A DNA stretch of 64,000 nucleotides from Diphasiastrum complanatum (GCA_029204225.1 CM055095.1:71153957-71217956), one strand, 5' to 3'. Shown: positions 24,201-32,807, counted from the first letter of the stretch. Numbers and translations are program-made. The notes: generated from the sequence alone by a model not told the origin.

Positions 24201-26078
24201 TTACACAACAAAAAGTGCAAACTCTAATTTTTTTTTACATCTTTTTTTCTGATCTCCACTGTTTCTATGGCAATACTAGGCCATAAGCTTGAGATTTTCA
24301 CTGTGTGATCTAGTTTCAATTTATCGTCTTGTTTAAAACAAGTGTACTCATCTTCCCTAAACTCATTATTAACATTGTATATGATTCAGTTTTTCTACAA
24401 AAAGACCATTTTGGATGCTTTGACTTAATAGAGAGATTACATTAAGTTAGTTCTTACTTGTTTGAGTCAGGCACCCTACAATGTTTTTTTCCGGCTCTCT
24501 ATTGACAAGTAATGCTCTTGCTTAGTGCTCATGAAAAACCTATTACCAAAATGTGTCCAATTTTGAAACAGATGTCTTTTGCCCTCTTGTAGGTTATGAG
24601 TCAAGTTGCCAACCCTCTTCAAACATCTAGGTTTTACCTCACATAGTTTCCAATGTGTAGATTTTCAATATATTGTTCCATGCTTGCAAGCCACATTCCG
24701 GAATGTGATCCAGATTGCATTCCGAAAATTAAATTTTTTTTTTTTGGCTTTAACATAGTATATTTTCAAAAACCAAAATTGATCGCTATACTATGTAGTA
24801 TGTTGTGGTACAGGATAGTAGAGCATTATGCCTTGAGACATTTGGAAACATAGCTTTTAGGGGCTCAAAGTTTGCTAAAAGTCTTAAAACGTCAACATCT
24901 AGTCATTGTGGGATTCGTCCCACAGCATACGGATATCTCGATTAGCAAAGTGCTTCTGCCCATTGCCAATGGCCCACTAGAATGATGTGAGCCTATTCAA
25001 TGATCATTTCTATCAGCAGCGTTGTCTTTGTCTTCAGTCTATACATTTAGAAATAGTTCCCGAGATTTGATGGTGGCACTACAATAAAAGACTCTGTCCA
25101 TTATATTAAACCTGTGTTTATTCTTCTATCGACCCAGAATTCTGGTACCTGTGGATGCAGTTACTACTGCTCAATGGCACACATGATCGAGAGACTGCTG
25201 GCATGTCAGCTTCAGATTTTGTGGTATCAATCTCCAATGCTCTCAATCGAAGGCATGGCGATCCTCACAATAGTTTGGATCATCCAGTAAGCTGATACTT
25301 TCAAGATTTATGGTTCTTTGACATGGAGCAGTATCTTCTTGAATACATCTATTAGATGCCCAGTCTTCAATAATTGACTGCTGTGATAGATTTGGAAACA
25401 TTGGCGAGATATTGATTTACTTTCTCTTGTACCTGACCATTTAACCTTTTTTAACCTCTAGGATCTGCCAAATCTTGTCAAGTATTATCTTGGAGAAATG
25501 TCCACCGTGTTTTGTATAAATGCTTCTAGCTCCTTGGAATAGTTCTTCAGGGTCATCGCTTGGCCTTTTTTCATAGTTTGTGTATTCATATCTCATAGTT
25601 CTCTGAAAGGGAATCTATTGCAAAATTTTCAGCCACCAGCATATGTTAATGCCTTGATAGCACCAGAGGGTACTGCTATCACAATCGATACCCAAAGGCT
25701 AAATGCTCTTGGAATCACACAAGTGGTGAGCACATCTCATACTACTTTTTCAGTAGAAATGGGTACATTTAATTTGCTTCCGTCAAAATGTTTTGCTGGT
25801 AAGTGATAAGTATTTGTTAGTGATAATATCAGAAGTACATGTAGCTTTGTACAAACAACTTGTGTAGTTTGTTTTCTAAGTGATCTTTAATGCAGTTCAT
25901 GGTAGATTCAATCCAAGATGGAGCTCTTGGAATTATATTTGAACCCAGGGCTTTGATTTGTAATCTCAAGTGTGCAATCGATTCATCTGGCTCTCCAGAC
26001 TTGCACTCATACTCAGGAGGAAAAGATGCAATTTCAAATCTAATGGAGAAGAAGAAAGTTTCTGGAAAAACACGATAA
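5838..26078 (+). CDS. CofD/YvcK-family (UPF0052) protein, 13 exons, 575 codons
   Basis: Coding exons: 5838-6294, 9466-9582, 9708-9840, 10000-10096, 15687-15730, 17227-17383, 17852-17938, 18333-18416, 22418-22519, 24112-24159, 25161-25286, 25633-25725, 25896-26078. All introns are GT-AG and every junction keeps frame. The first about 145 residues are Ser/Ala/Arg/Pro-rich and resemble a chloroplast transit peptide. The conserved domain starts with LLVFSGGTAFNG (about 147-159). It has VSDDGGST (177-184), GGPAIGDIR (192-200), GNFFFAGARIFF (285-296), TNDR, RGQNAISHP, FYMSSEG and DAIVYGMGSLYTS (409-421). The family includes CofD (LPPG:Fo phospholactate transferase of F420 synthesis) and YvcK, a UDP-GlcNAc-binding bacterial factor. 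The plant substrate is not established, so no reaction is assigned. Introns 1, 4, 5, 8 and 9 carry transposon debris. The ATG at 5838 is the first in frame. Confidence 0.9.
7360..8330 (-). pseudogene. Decayed copia pol remnant in intron 1
   Basis: On the minus strand, from about 8110 down, integrase phrases appear: GGEYISNELRDFCKEYG, then a decayed form of the QNGVAERKNR site (TKQDGVLERNN). Next come SFWAEAVQT and LRIFGCDAYAHVLEDLKKK at 7739-7945. The minus strand at 7440-7600 has the pre-RT region (EEYSFILKNDTWELW-like). Frames are broken in several places. It is inactive and antisense to the host gene. Confidence 0.8.
8895..9300 (-). repeat. Probable copia LTR with degenerate primer-binding site, intron 1
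   Basis: At about 8905-8920 the plus strand reads CTGCTTTGATAGCA, a decayed complement of the TGGTATCAGAGC primer-binding site. It is followed by TGCTAGAAATGACC as an LTR end. Orientation agrees with the minus-strand integrase remnant to its left. The right end is not defined. A run of nine G occurs near 9245. Confidence 0.4.
9466..9582 (+). CDS. CofD-like gene exon 2
   Basis: After acceptor GACTTTCAG. Encodes GTAFNGVVEELKKL, then VLPVSDDGGSTAEIVRVL, the glycine-rich substrate-binding part of the family. Donor CTAG|GTTATG. Confidence 0.93.
9708..9840 (+). CDS. CofD-like gene exon 3
   Basis: After acceptor CATCCAG. Encodes GGPAIGDIRSRCLRLSDEST, then the RRLLGHR-like AVKRLLGHRLAL and AKSEW. 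Donor GAATG|GTATGA; the Trp codon is split. Confidence 0.93.
10000..10096 (+). CDS. CofD-like gene exon 4
   Basis: After acceptor CTACTCAG. Encodes YHILEGNHLLWHDVSGPYRE and then TIRAFLVFFQSQ. Ends at phase 0 before GTGCAT. The following intron (10097-15686, about 5.6 kb) is the largest and holds several transposon remnants. Confidence 0.92.
10097..12289. other. Intron 4, left part, no element defined
   Basis: Non-coding. The stretch near 10500-10700 has an LTR-like look (short GC-rich phrases, then T-rich text), but no boundaries, primer site or polypurine tract were found. No recognisable protein. Confidence 0.4.
12290..12794 (-). repeat. LTR of a chromovirus-type gypsy remnant (partial)
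   Basis: Read on the minus strand, it starts TGTTACATACCCATAAGGGC directly after the polypurine run AAAGGGGGAGGGAA. It lies immediately 3' of the gypsy integrase tail at 12795-13200, so it is that element's 3' LTR. The far end is unclear. A phrase TGGCATCAGAGC near 12291, on the plus strand, resembles a primer site of another element. Confidence 0.5.
12795..13200 (-). pseudogene. Ty3/gypsy integrase tail and chromodomain remnant, intron 4
   Basis: The minus strand encodes YHKLSPRYSGPYKVVKRIN, then VAYQLDLSIGVHLVFHASHL and a chromodomain-like segment, with LVHWKGKSDDEDTWERE as its core. Several stops and frame changes interrupt it. This order (integrase C-terminus, then chromodomain, then polypurine tract and LTR) is typical of plant chromoviruses. 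It differs from the gypsy copy at 27-33 kb. Confidence 0.75.
13201..14180 (-). repeat. Uncharacterised LTR-element end, copy 1
   Basis: On the minus strand, a polypurine-like run (AGTTGAAGAGGGAG, near 13546-13560) is followed by TGTGGAAAATGTCAACTAG, an LTR start extending left. The sequence to the right encodes a fragment (CKIDVRNSEASNMDTIIYIN, then TIERRSILRMEIILKMDQS) that recurs with changes at 34.1-34.3 kb. An inverted third match to the LTR end lies at about 51788-51870. No known domain was recognised. Confidence 0.5.
14186..14190 (+). repeat. Target-site duplication AGGGA (left)
   Basis: AGGGA directly before the LTR start at 14191, repeated at 14980-14984 directly after the LTR end. 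Confidence 0.8.
14191..14979 (+). mobile_element. Internally deleted copia element in intron 4
   Basis: The left LTR begins TGTTAGAATTAATGG at 14191 and breaks off near 14306. It is joined directly to the RNase H end (CDNQSCIQLAKNP, then SKHIEVQQQFI and a decayed DIFTKGL, about 14307-14565). A polypurine tract AAGGGGGAG (14569-14577) and a complete right LTR (14578-14979, 402 bp, ending CTAACA) follow. AGGGA flanks both ends, so this is one insertion that lost most of its left LTR, gag and pol in a single deletion. Confidence 0.88.
14578..14979 (+). repeat. Complete 3' LTR (402 bp) of the deleted copia element
   Basis: TGTTAG...CTAACA termini form a 6-bp inverted repeat. The first about 116 bases match the left LTR fragment at 14191-14306 with only a few differences. 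Confidence 0.87.
15687..15730 (+). CDS. CofD-like gene exon 5 (44-bp micro-exon)
   Basis: After acceptor GTACTACAG and before the strong donor GTAAGT. Encodes ILMRPNEKFSFKNG plus two bases of a Ser codon. This is the segment expected between FFQ and SIGNFFFAG in plant family members. Both flanking joints keep frame, so I am confident despite its size. Confidence 0.88.
15850..16080 (-). pseudogene. Copia reverse-transcriptase N-terminal fragment, intron 5
   Basis: The minus strand encodes HCKWIYKTK-like text and then GLDFDETFAPMAKITYI, the start of the copia RT domain, with stops and frame changes. It is a short dead fragment with no LTR of its own. Confidence 0.65.
16170..16300 (+). repeat. 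Fragment related to the hAT-like element at 21.1-21.8 kb
   Basis: The phrase GATACCCATATTGCCCAC followed by a long A run occurs here and at 21697-21735 inside the hAT-like element, with similar flanking AGAGCTT. The match fades after about 16230. No terminal inverted repeat or TSD was found here. Confidence 0.5.
16770..16877 (+). repeat. 54-bp perfect tandem duplication, intron 5
   Basis: Two identical adjacent copies, 16770-16823 and 16824-16877, beginning AATTGTTGGAACAGCTGTGA. Their identity indicates a recent local duplication. Confidence 0.9.
17227..17383 (+). CDS. CofD-like gene exon 6
   Basis: After acceptor TTCTGCAG. Encodes IGNFFFAGARIFFQSLEAAI, then YSRVSGIP, LPAICTNDRLTIGCELN. Includes a run of three TTT Phe codons. 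Ends at phase 0 before GTGAGT. Confidence 0.94.
17852..17938 (+). CDS. CofD-like gene exon 7
   Basis: After acceptor TTTGGGCAG. Encodes DGTVIRGQNAISHP followed by a variable polar stretch ending VNK. Donor AAG|GTAAGT. Confidence 0.92.
18333..18416 (+). CDS. CofD-like gene exon 8
   Basis: After acceptor GACAACAG. Encodes CSPIKRIFYMSSEGTNLLHE, a conserved family segment. Donor GAG|GTATGC. The next intron (18417-22417, about 4.0 kb) holds copia and hAT-like elements. Confidence 0.92.
18757..18972 (+). repeat. 108-bp imperfect tandem duplication, intron 8
   Basis: Units start AGAGTGGGTGTTTT at 18757 and 18865 and end AACTAAGAGTAGG. They differ at a few bases (for example TTAAATCACTTA versus TGAAATCACTTC). 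Confidence 0.88.
19680..20117 (+). pseudogene. Copia RNase H remnant with polypurine tract, intron 8
   Basis: Plus-strand frames give the RNase H end: IWLRRLLDD-like text, LLHCDNQRCIQLARIPIYHA, CPQFIREKVHSGAIELTYCD, then DKFEKFITSLGV, with frame breaks. A polypurine tract ATTAAGGGGG lies at 20106-20115, just before an LTR start at 20118. No gag or RT remains upstream. Confidence 0.82.
20118..20520 (+). repeat. 3' LTR of the intron 8 copia remnant
   Basis: Starts TGTTGAAGAGTAATGCC after the polypurine tract. It shares ACCCCTTTGG, the TAACTTNNNTTAGTGCAAGTG region and CTCAAGCTTTC.TGGTTGATCT with the inverted copy at about 23560-23964. The right end is approximate. Confidence 0.72.
20590..21060 (-). 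repeat. Probable LTR remnant
   Basis: Contains AATAGTGTGCCCTCCTACAG followed by GACCCACACTCCA, closely resembling the phrase AATAGTGCGCCCTCCAAGAA in the gypsy LTRs at 27415 and 32808. It also has a CTATTTATAG box. Boundaries are not clear. Confidence 0.4.
21086..21093 (+). repeat. 8-bp target-site duplication GGCAATAC (left)
   Basis: Identical copy at 21836-21843. It flanks the hAT-like element exactly at its inverted-repeat ends. Confidence 0.78.
21094..21835 (+). mobile_element. Non-autonomous hAT-like DNA transposon (742 bp), intron 8
   Basis: The ends CATAGTTGCA and TGCAGCTATG form a 10-bp terminal inverted repeat with one mismatch. The element is flanked by identical 8-bp GGCAATAC at 21086-21093 and 21836-21843. 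An 8-bp TSD and CA..TG ends fit the hAT superfamily. Both subterminal regions are crowded with GAAACGYGTTTC-type motifs (21110-21180 and 21740-21820), as expected for transposase binding sites. No transposase is encoded. A GC-rich, exon-like block lies at about 21440-21582. Confidence 0.78.
22418..22519 (+). CDS. CofD-like gene exon 9
   Basis: After acceptor AAATGCAG. Encodes VFPPVNDMVLEKLNQVDAIV and then YGMGSLYTSICPSL, the region that aligns with the DAIVxGPGSLYTS motif of bacterial YvcK. Donor TTTG|GTTACC is weaker than average but gives the expected joint with exon 10. Confidence 0.91.
22600..23540 (-). repeat. Probable LTR-element 3' end, intron 9
   Basis: On the minus strand, GGCAAGGGGAG (near 23066-23076) is followed by TGTTATGATCC, a polypurine-tract and LTR-start pair, with the LTR extending left. 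The GC-rich sequence 23077-23540 to its right would be the element interior, but encodes nothing I recognise. Confidence 0.4.
23560..23964 (-). repeat. Copia LTR, inverted relative to 20118-20520
   Basis: The minus strand starts TGAAGAGTGCCTATTTTACC and continues with the same order of phrases as the plus-strand LTR in intron 8 (ACCCCTTTGG, then CTCAAGCTTTCATGGTTGATC). No internal sequence is attached. It may be a solo LTR. Confidence 0.68.
24112..24159 (+). CDS. CofD-like gene exon 10
   Basis: After acceptor TTATTTAG. Encodes VLRGVGEAVAKQGCPK in 48 bases. Donor AAAG|GTTGGA. Confidence 0.88.
25161..25286 (+). CDS. CofD-like gene exon 11
   Basis: After acceptor GGATGCAG. Encodes LLLLNGTHDRETAGMSASDF, then VVSISNALNRRHGD. 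Donor CCA|GTAAGC. Confidence 0.92.
25633..25725 (+). CDS. CofD-like gene exon 12
   Basis: After acceptor AATTTTCAG. Encodes PPAYVNALIAPEGTAITIDT and then QRLNALGITQV, matching the family region ahead of the C-terminal strand. Donor GTG|GTGAGC. Confidence 0.91.
25896..26078 (+). CDS. CofD-like gene exon 13 with stop
   Basis: After acceptor TTAATGCAG. Encodes MVDSIQDGALGIIFEPRALI, the last conserved strand, then a polar Ser/Lys-rich tail ending at TAA 26076-26078. Confidence 0.91.
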   Translation, partial: FMVDSIQDGALGIIFEPRALICNLKCAIDSSGSPDLHSYSGGKDAISNLMEKKKVSGKTR

Positions 26079-27414
26079 CACTGAAGATTCCCTGAGAATC
26101 TAAGCAACCTGGACAAGGCTTGTGGCACTTGAATGACTTTGTGTAGCGCTTGAATGGCTTTATTTAAATCAAAAGAAGCAACATGGCAACACCATGTAGT
26201 TTTTCGCAAGAGATGGAACTCTTGTCCAGTGCTGCATATGAGCAATGATGTGAAAAGGGAGATAAGTTTCAGTAGTAGCAAATTGCTCTCTCAGGTGAAA
26301 AGCATTTGTGTTCAGAGGTATTCCCTACATACCATGCAATTACACTTAGAGAACGGTAACTAGAACCATGAAGGTTCTAAGCCAAGGGCCCACACAACGG
26401 ATTAACTCATTTTGAGCCTTTCCAAGATAAAGATGCACAGTTTGCAGTAGTGTAAAAGTAAGTAAACTATAACGACCATCATCATTTGAAATGCAATGCA
26501 ATTATGGTCACATTGTGACTGTTGAATGCATCAGCTACTGCTGATTTTGCCAAGATAGGCCATGCTAAGCTGGAAGATAAGTTCTTCTGACCAAGATAGA
26601 GTGGCGGAGTGCCTTTCAGCCTTCCATCAGTTCTTCCAATTGGCGTACCTTGCAATGAGTCAAGATAATTATGAGTTGTGCTTAACCACAGTCAACTTCA
26701 GCTATGGGTCAATCAGTAAAAAGGCAGTACATAGATTCTCCAGTTGATGCGTACGTGCCGAATTGCCTGAACTAGCTCCTTAAAGCAATCTATCAACATT
26801 TTATCATCCCATGAACTACTGCTTATTTTTGCAGTCAACTTACGCTGCACTTATTATTTGTAGGTCATGTTGTGCTATTTTTTCAGCCCCTTGGTGCTCT
26901 GTAAAAGATATATAGTATGCTTACACTTATGACATTAGTTCCATTGATTGCATCATTGATTGCCTTGCAGTCGGATTTTGGCTTGGTCAAATAATTTCTT
27001 GAATGTGAAATGCTCTATGTGAGGCAACTTAAATGGCACTGATAGATAGTTGCAATGTTTTCTATGACTTATAATTGGTATAAGTCATTGTGGAGACATG
27101 AACACGTCTATTTAATAACACAAGAATATTTAGTCTCTCTTCCCCCATCCCTCTATGTATGCAAATAATTGTGACATATATGATTCATAAACCCGACACA
27201 AAATATGTTAATTCTTTCAGTTGTTTTGCTTGATGTTCATTAGGGGTGTCACAACTATAATTTATGAAAGATTACAGACATTTTTGAATTGTAACGAATA
27301 GGCAAAGTTCATCATTGAGATAGGTATTCCACCTTGGCTAGCAAATTGAAACATAGGCTCCTGAAAAGTTCCTCTGTGACATGAAATCTATCTTATGTCG
27401 TTATCTTACACATG
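26079..27414. other. 3' untranslated and intergenic region between host gene and gypsy element
   Basis: Holds the 3' UTR of the CofD-like gene for an unknown distance. Short open frames on both strands have no recognisable domain. No repeat boundary was found before the gypsy LTR at 27415. Confidence 0.45.
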
Positions 27415-27833
27415 AGTTACGAATAGAGCCACAACTGATCTAGAATTAAGCTATGAAAGCATCACATAAGCAAGACTTAATCCTAGAAAGCAGGAAAGAG
27501 AGAGATTAAGGAGGCTAAAGAGAGAGGTCATTATCATCAGCTGAATGACAAATGACACAGTTTCCCTACTTATAGCCAAGAGGAAAGCCCTAAAAGGAAG
27601 CTTCCAGTGGCTAGGGCCCAACTGGGAGGGATAATAGTGCGCCCTCCAAGAAGGCCCCCACTCTCCAGTAATATGTCCAAATGGCCTAATAATGAATAAT
27701 AAGGCCAAAGGCCAACCATATAGTCTGAATGTCACTAATGAATATAAAAGGGCTTAAGGCCTGCTTATGCATAAAGTAAAGTAACTGTAAATGTAAATGG
27801 ACGCGGCGAATGTAATGAGCCGAGTTCATAACT
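27415..27833 (-). repeat. Gypsy 3' LTR (left), 419 bp
   Basis: Plus-strand ends are AGTTACGAATAG and TTCATAACT. Beyond it the minus-strand interior shows TGTCGGGAAG, a short polypurine-like run, before the LTR. Confidence 0.9.
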
Positions 27834-27879
27834 CTTCCCGACACAAAAAAAAGATCCAACTGTCGAAAAGATAACCGGA

Positions 27880-30800
27880 TCAAGTAGCAGTAAGCCCTGG
27901 TGCATCAACAGCTAGAGGAACATCTGATGTAGAGGAATCAACAAGTGCAGCAAGAGCACGAGCCTGATCCGCAAGTAATGGTGTATGATAAAACACATCA
28001 ATAGGCTCCCATGTAGCCTCCTCAATAGGACGACCATCCCACTGGACCAAAAACTGAATCTGCCGGCGGCGTCGACTATGGTATAGACGGACCTGTAATA
28101 TAGCAGCAGGTAAAAATGGAAATAACTCTGGAGCAGTAGGAAACTCAGCATCACAAGGAGCGTCATCCTCAATAGCAGCACGTAATAAACTGACATAGAA
28201 TACATCACAGGCGCGTGTGGAAACATGAAGCTGTAAGCGATATGTAACTAGACTAAGAACCTCCAGAATGCGATAAGGCCCATAATAACGTGGTGCAAGC
28301 TTCTCAGTAGAAGCATGGCCCTGGACAAAATGATGACGTGCAAACCGTAAGCGTAGATAAACCATATCTCCAAGCTGAAACTCAACATGGCGACGGTGAC
28401 GATCAACTGAGGTCTGATAACGTTGCTGAACATGCTGTAAATGAGAACTGGCCCGAGTAATAAGCTCTCAAGCACCTGATAGAAAAGATGCAAGTGTAAC
28501 AGGTGCATCCTCAGGAGGAAGAGGAATGCCAGGTAAAAGAGGTGCATAGCCATGAGATAATAAAAATGGAGAGACACTTGTGCTGGTACTAACAGAGCAA
28601 TTATAGCTATACTCTGCTAAACATAAATGCTGATCCCAATCCTTCCCTGAAGGAGTAACAAAATGGCGCAAATAATCCTCAAGGATCCTGTTAAGGACCT
28701 CAGACTGTCCATCAGAAGTAGAATGATAAGCAAAATCCATAAAATGCTGAACATCCAAAATACGCATAAGCTCTGTCCAGAATATAGATGTAAACTTACT
28801 ATCCCGATCAGAAAGGATAGTACGAGGAAATCCATGCAGGCGGAAAATCTTTGATAGGAACAAACGTGCACACTGCTCTACAGTGATAGTACTGCGAATT
28901 GGGATAAAATGTGCCTGTTTCGAGAATCTGTCAACTACCACCATACATGAATTGTGACCACGTTGGGTATGGGGAAGGCCAAGGATAAAGTCCATAGATA
29001 TATCAGTCCATTGGCGATGAGGAATAGGCCAACTCTGGAGCAAACTAGCAGATTTAAAACGGGAGTACTTATTACGAAGACAGGAAGGGCAGGTACGAAT
29101 AAGTACAACAAGCTCAGATCGAAGAGAGGGCCAATAGAAATGGTTTTTGAGACGAGCATAAGACTTCTGAAAACCAAAGTGACCCCCAACAGGAGAGGAA
29201 TGAGCATCCGACAACAACTGGGAACGGATATCCAAAGAACTAGGGATACAAAGAGAATCATAATGATAAAGACGATTGTCAATAATGGAGAAATTAAAAG
29301 ACTGTAAAAACTGCAACCAAAGAAATTGACAATCACTAAGGTCACGTTGAGAAAACAGATAACGTAAAGACTGGTGATCAGTAATAATGTCAAATGGGAC
29401 TCGATACAGATAATGACGCCACTTCTTAAGAGCATAGATAATAGCAAGAAGTTCTTTCTCATGCACAGAATAACGTTGTTCATAAGAGCGAAGACGACGC
29501 GACTCATAAGCAATAATACATTGTGACTGATGAAGTAAAGCACCCAAACCAACATTACTAGCATCAGTCTCAACAAGAAACTTCTGATTAAACTGTGGTA
29601 AACACATAACGACAACATCAACAACAGCACGACGGAGAGTATCAAACGCTGTCTGACAATTAGGAGTCTACAGAAAAGTACTAGACTTCTTCAAAAGTGC
29701 ATGAAGAGGAGCTGTGATAGTGGCAAAATGAGGAACTGGACGACAAAGGTGAGTGGCTAACCCAAGAAACATACGAACATGATGAATATCAGTAGGTAAA
29801 GGCCAATCCTTGATGGCCTGAACCTTATGAGGGTCCAGACGAATGTGACCATTACAAATAAGAAAACCAAGAAGCTCGATCTCAGAAACAACAAAAGAAC
29901 ATTTAGACAACTTAGCAAATAACTGGTGGTGTACAAGTAATTGAAAGACCGAGGAAAGATGGGCAACATGCTCAGCAAGAGACTGACCAAAAATAAGAAT
30001 ATCATCAAAATAAACCAAGACACAATGACCAAGAAGCGGACGTAAGACGTTATTCATCACATTCTGGAACGTAGGAGGGCCATTAGTAACACCAAAAGGA
30101 AGCACACGAAATTCATATAAACCAAGATGAGTACGAAAAGCAGTCTTATGTTCGTCAGAAAGGTGCATCCTGATTTGGTAATATCTAGAACGAAGGTCTA
30201 TCTTGGAAAAGATTTTAGAGGTACCGAGCTGTTCAAAGAGGTCATCCATGTGTGGAATAGGGTACTGATTACGAATAGTCAACTTATTTAAAGCACGATA
30301 ATCAATACAAAGGTGTTTGGTACCATCTTTCTTATTAATAAGAAGAACAGAAGCACCAAAAGGGCTGTGACTAGGAACAATGAGACCCTGATCTAACAAG
30401 GCAGTAATATGGAGCTCAAGCTCATCACGCTCAGATCGAGACATACGATAAGGGGGACGGGAGGGAGGAGCAGAACCAGGACGCAAATTAATATGATGGT
30501 TCACGTCACGTAATGGTGGTAGCGTCGTAGGTTCTGAAAAGACAAAAGCATACTGATGTAATAAGTCAGAAATCACCTGAGGAACAGCTGCTGGTGTAGA
30601 GACTGGAGGAACTGGTACTGCCCGCTGAACACATAATAAGACAGCACAATGAGCCTTCGCCAGGCTGCGAATAAACTGCCTCCCAGTAATCAATTGGAAG
30701 TCTCCCTGAGAATCAATGCCCACAAGTGAGTGTGTAACTGCATCATGTACAAATGTCAATGTCTGCTGTGTCAAGTCCAGTGTAACGGCTCCAAGAGATG

Positions 30801-32184
30801 CAAACCAATCAGCACCAAGGATAAGATCATAACGCTCCATAGGGATAATGTAAAGATCTGTCTGTCCAGAGAAATCTCCAATGCGGTATGGTAAATGCTG
30901 AAACATCTGAGAACTAGGAAAAGAATGAGAACTGGCAACCTCAATTGTGAGAGGCTGGGAAGCAGGAACAGGTGAAGCACGGATCCGACTAGTGATATAA
31001 CTGTTAATAAAAGAATGAGTGCTACCAGTATCAACTAAAGCAATATACTCTCGACCTGTTATACGCACACGTAACCGAATGGAGCGAGGACCAGGACGCC
31101 CTGTCCAAGCAGCATAAGCAAGCTGAGCATGGCAAGTAGCAGGAAGTAAATCAAGGGAAGGCTCAGAGGATAAGTCAGGCTCATCAGAAATATGAATGTA
31201 GATATCGGAATCATCTGGAGTAGTGCCCTCATGGTAAAAAACAGCAGTAGTAGTAGGGAGAGGCTGGCGGCAATCACGGGCAAGATGGTCAGGACTCTTA
31301 CAACGAAAGCAAAGACGCTTTTGCTGAAGATCAGCGAACTCTGCAGGCGTGTAACGTCGGACAAAAGCAGGTCGAGGAGTCGGAGGACTAGGAGGCGAAT
31401 GGGCAATGGAGAGAGCTGGAACAGAAGGGGCCGGTGTAGGGGTGAACATAGCGGGAAAAGATGAAGGAGAAGGACGGGGTCGGGAGAAGCGGGAAGGAAG
31501 GGTGTCAGAGTACTTATGCTGTAAAGTACTGGCAAGAGACATCGCTTCAACAAGTGTGGTAGGACGGAAGGAAGAAACATCATAACGTAAAGCACCACGA
31601 AGCCCAGCAATGTAACGAGAAATAAGCTCAGTGGGCTGTAGATCTGTAAAAAGATAAGAAAGCTCCATAAACTGAGCTGTATAAGAAGCAAGATCACTGG
31701 TCTGAGTGAGACTACGGAATGTATCACGTTGGCGGTCAAGCCACTGAGGATCAATCATAGCATGGCGGAGGTCACTGCGAAAAGTATGCCATACATGGAG
31801 CCCTTCCCGATCAGGATCAACTCTATAAACTCGCCACCACGTGGCGGCACGTCCATCTAGATGTAAAGCAGCCAACTGGATCTTCTGAGGATCAGTCTTG
31901 GGGTAAATCTGAAAATATGTGTCAAGCTTAGCAAACCAATTCTCTAATAAGTTGCCGTCGGAGGAACCGGAATAGGTAGCAAGCTGTACCCTATCACGAA
32001 AGTCTCGAGCAAAGCCAGTCATAATTGAATCGAAGCGAAGAACGAGGCCAAAAAGGGTCTCATCCGTGCGACGAAACTGATCGGATAAGGTTTCCTGAGT
32101 AGTCTCACTCGGGGTAGGTGAATGTGCCATAATGATAGTGGAAGGAATAGACGAAAACTTGAGGAAGCGGACTCTTGTTGTCAC
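27880..32184 (-). pseudogene. Gypsy gag-pol, one frame with two nonsense codons
   Basis: A single frame of about 1434 codons. Domains in order: retrotransposon Gag (residues about 60-210); zinc knuckle CFRCKSPDHLARDC (about 298); protease VDTGSTHSF (about 381); RT with YFDDIL (about 723); TAG at 29668-29670 just after the RT connection; RNase H starting VETDAS (about 875); integrase zinc site and DDE core (MDFILG, LSDRDSKF, GQSEVLNR); TGA at 28468-28470; then a chromodomain-like tail with FLVQWDGRP and EEATWEP. The frame is otherwise unbroken. Both stops are explained by single transitions (a Trp codon to TAG, an Arg CGA to TGA), so the element decayed by point mutation only. Confidence 0.92.
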
Positions 32185-32798
32185 CCCAAATTAGCCTATT
32201 ACAACCAATATTATCACAACTAAAAAAAAACAGACAACAATGAACAATAGAGAAGCTGTAAAAATGCGCTGGACAGCCAGGGATACAATGTGAATTTGAA
32301 AGAGTAAATGACGTCAGAATTCCTGAAAATGTGGTGGAGAATGAGCGCGCGACAACCTTTTGATAAGTTGTAAAAAATGGCTGGAATTGGAGAAAAAAAA
32401 AAAGGCAAAAGTGACAAGTTGGGAGTGCTGAGGCAGCGATTTACAGGTTGAAGAATTTTAGCTGCTTGGAATAGCAAATGATGTCGGAATTGGGTAGTTT
32501 TTGGATGAGGATGGGCGCTGGACAGTCAGGGAACTAACTGTAAAAGATGGCTGCAAACTGGAAAAATATCAGACGAAAGTGATAGGTCGGAAGGCAGGGA
32601 CAACGATGGAAAGGAAGAGGAGGAGCGCTGGGCAGCAAAGAAAAGAGGGGACAAAACAGGGGGAATTGGGTAGGAAGGAGTGGAAGGAGCAGCAATGGAA
32701 CAGGGCTGTCAAAACGGTAATGGAGCTGTAGGAACAGCGATGGAGGAGCAAGGCAAGGCAGCAAAGAAGAAATTCTAAATTGTGCTCAGAAAAGTGCT
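32185..32798 (-). other. Gypsy 5' untranslated leader
   Basis: Lies between the gag ATG (32184) and the primer site. It is purine-rich on the plus strand (32590-32760). It contains repeated GCTGGACAGCCAGGGA / GCTGGACAGTCAGGGA phrases (about 32270 and 32517), suggesting an internal duplication. No conserved coding is present. Confidence 0.6.
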
Positions 32799-32806
32799 CT
32801 GATACG
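32799..32806 (-). other. Gypsy primer-binding site
   Basis: The minus strand reads TCGTATCAGAGCAC next to the right LTR, close to the 3' end complement of initiator tRNA-Met (TGGTATCAGAGC) with one mismatch. The stated span is the core. Confidence 0.55.
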
Positions 32807-32807
32807 A

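Noticed and set aside
24920-24945. Short hairpin around GTGGGATTCGTCCCAC in intron 10
   Set aside because: A single short stem without conserved context. Not enough to call an RNA gene or terminator.
28935-29645. Long hydrophobic open frame on the minus strand within the gypsy integrase region
   Set aside because: Leu/Ile-rich translation typical of an alternate frame of a real coding region. The frame with RNase H and integrase motifs overlaps it.
31059-31754. Long Leu-rich open frame on the minus strand within gypsy gag
   Set aside because: Alternate-frame shadow of the Gag-protease coding sequence. The hydrophobic bias is a codon artefact.
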